The notes under the pieces are model-generated. The model ran no database searches. It had not been told where the DNA came from and worked only from the letters and a program-made list of their open reading frames with translations. DNA of 6,565 nt from Atopobiaceae bacterium (GTDB taxonomy: Bacteria > Actinomycetota > Coriobacteriia > Coriobacteriales > Atopobiaceae): positions 1-6,565 of the forward strand of contig JABZIF010000059.1 of NCBI GenBank assembly GCA_015258485.1. The letters are read 5' to 3'. The position numbers and the translations under genes are program-made. Positions 6,490-6,565 of the stretch are shown in pieces (positions within the stretch are counted from its first letter, which is position 1; each line of letters begins with the position of its first letter).

Positions 6490-6518
6490 ATTGTGATATC
6501 ACATTGATTACAAGTCAA
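6490..6518 (-). promoter_or_regulatory. Sigma70-type promoter of the SPFH-RHH-ABC operon
   Basis: Minus strand: -35 TTGACT (6518-6513), a 17-nt spacer, and -10 CACAAT (6495-6490), which keeps the key A2, A5 and T6 of TATAAT. Upstream (about 6519-6543) is a run of almost pure A/T that could act as an UP element. The start site would fall near 6482, giving a leader of roughly 30 nt before the ATG. The weak -10 suggests modest or regulated activity. Confidence 0.55.
6492..6503. promoter_or_regulatory. Perfect 12-bp palindrome over the -10 region, candidate operator
   Basis: TGTGATATCACA is a perfect inverted repeat that overlaps the -10 hexamer and the adjacent spacer of the operon promoter. 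A protein bound there would block RNA polymerase. It resembles CRP half-sites (TGTGA/TCACA), but with 2 rather than 6 bases between them, so it is not a CRP site. The Arc-like protein of the same operon is one candidate binder, and an unlinked regulator is equally possible. Confidence 0.45.
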
Positions 6519-6565
6519 GAAAATAATATTTTAAATTTTGTTCAAAAATCGCAGGTGATAGAGTT

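Noticed and set aside
6492..6503. CRP/FNR-type site at the promoter palindrome.
   Set aside because: CRP needs six bases between TGTGA and TCACA and FNR a TTGAT-N4-ATCAA layout; here the spacing is two, and the nearby TTGA/TCAA pair is off by one base.

Overview
The window looks like chromosomal DNA of a moderately low-GC Gram-positive bacterium (mid-40s % GC by eye, strong AGGAGG-type ribosome binding sites). The style of the EF-G2-like protein, the ABC pair and the SPFH protein reminds me of Coriobacteriia in the Atopobium/Olsenella/Lancefieldella group. That placement is from memory, not from a search, and should be held loosely. All five supported genes lie on the minus strand, so transcription runs from high to low coordinates. 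No RNA gene, mobile element, CRISPR array or tandem repeat is visible.

Right part (2409-6565, reading right to left): a sigma70-type promoter with a 12-bp perfect palindrome over its -10 region drives a tight four-gene operon. The genes are (1) a two-TM SPFH/band-7 (stomatin/flotillin-like) membrane protein, (2) a 62-residue Arc-type ribbon-helix-helix protein, (3) an ABC transporter ATPase of the EcsA/ABC-2 exporter type with a long Pro/Ala/Thr/Val-rich N-terminal extension, and (4) a ~12-TM ABC-2-type permease with its own Pro/Gln-rich N-terminal extension. Intergenic gaps are 14, 17 and 1 nt, and the permease Shine-Dalgarno lies inside the last ATPase codons. A good intrinsic terminator at 2271-2317 ends the operon.

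Left part (1-2270): a separately transcribed gene encodes a full-length EF-G paralogue (EF-G2/FusA2-like). Domains II-V look intact, but the G motifs are altered, most strikingly DAPCY where canonical EF-G has DTPGH. It is probably a specialised or GTPase-impaired translation factor rather than the housekeeping EF-G.

How the parts fit: the SPFH protein probably scaffolds a membrane domain, the Arc-like protein is the obvious candidate regulator of the operon (perhaps through the promoter palindrome), and the ATPase and permease form one exporter of unknown substrate. The most unusual points are the SPFH-RHH-exporter linkage, the altered GTPase centre of the EF-G paralogue, and the low-complexity tails on both transporter subunits.
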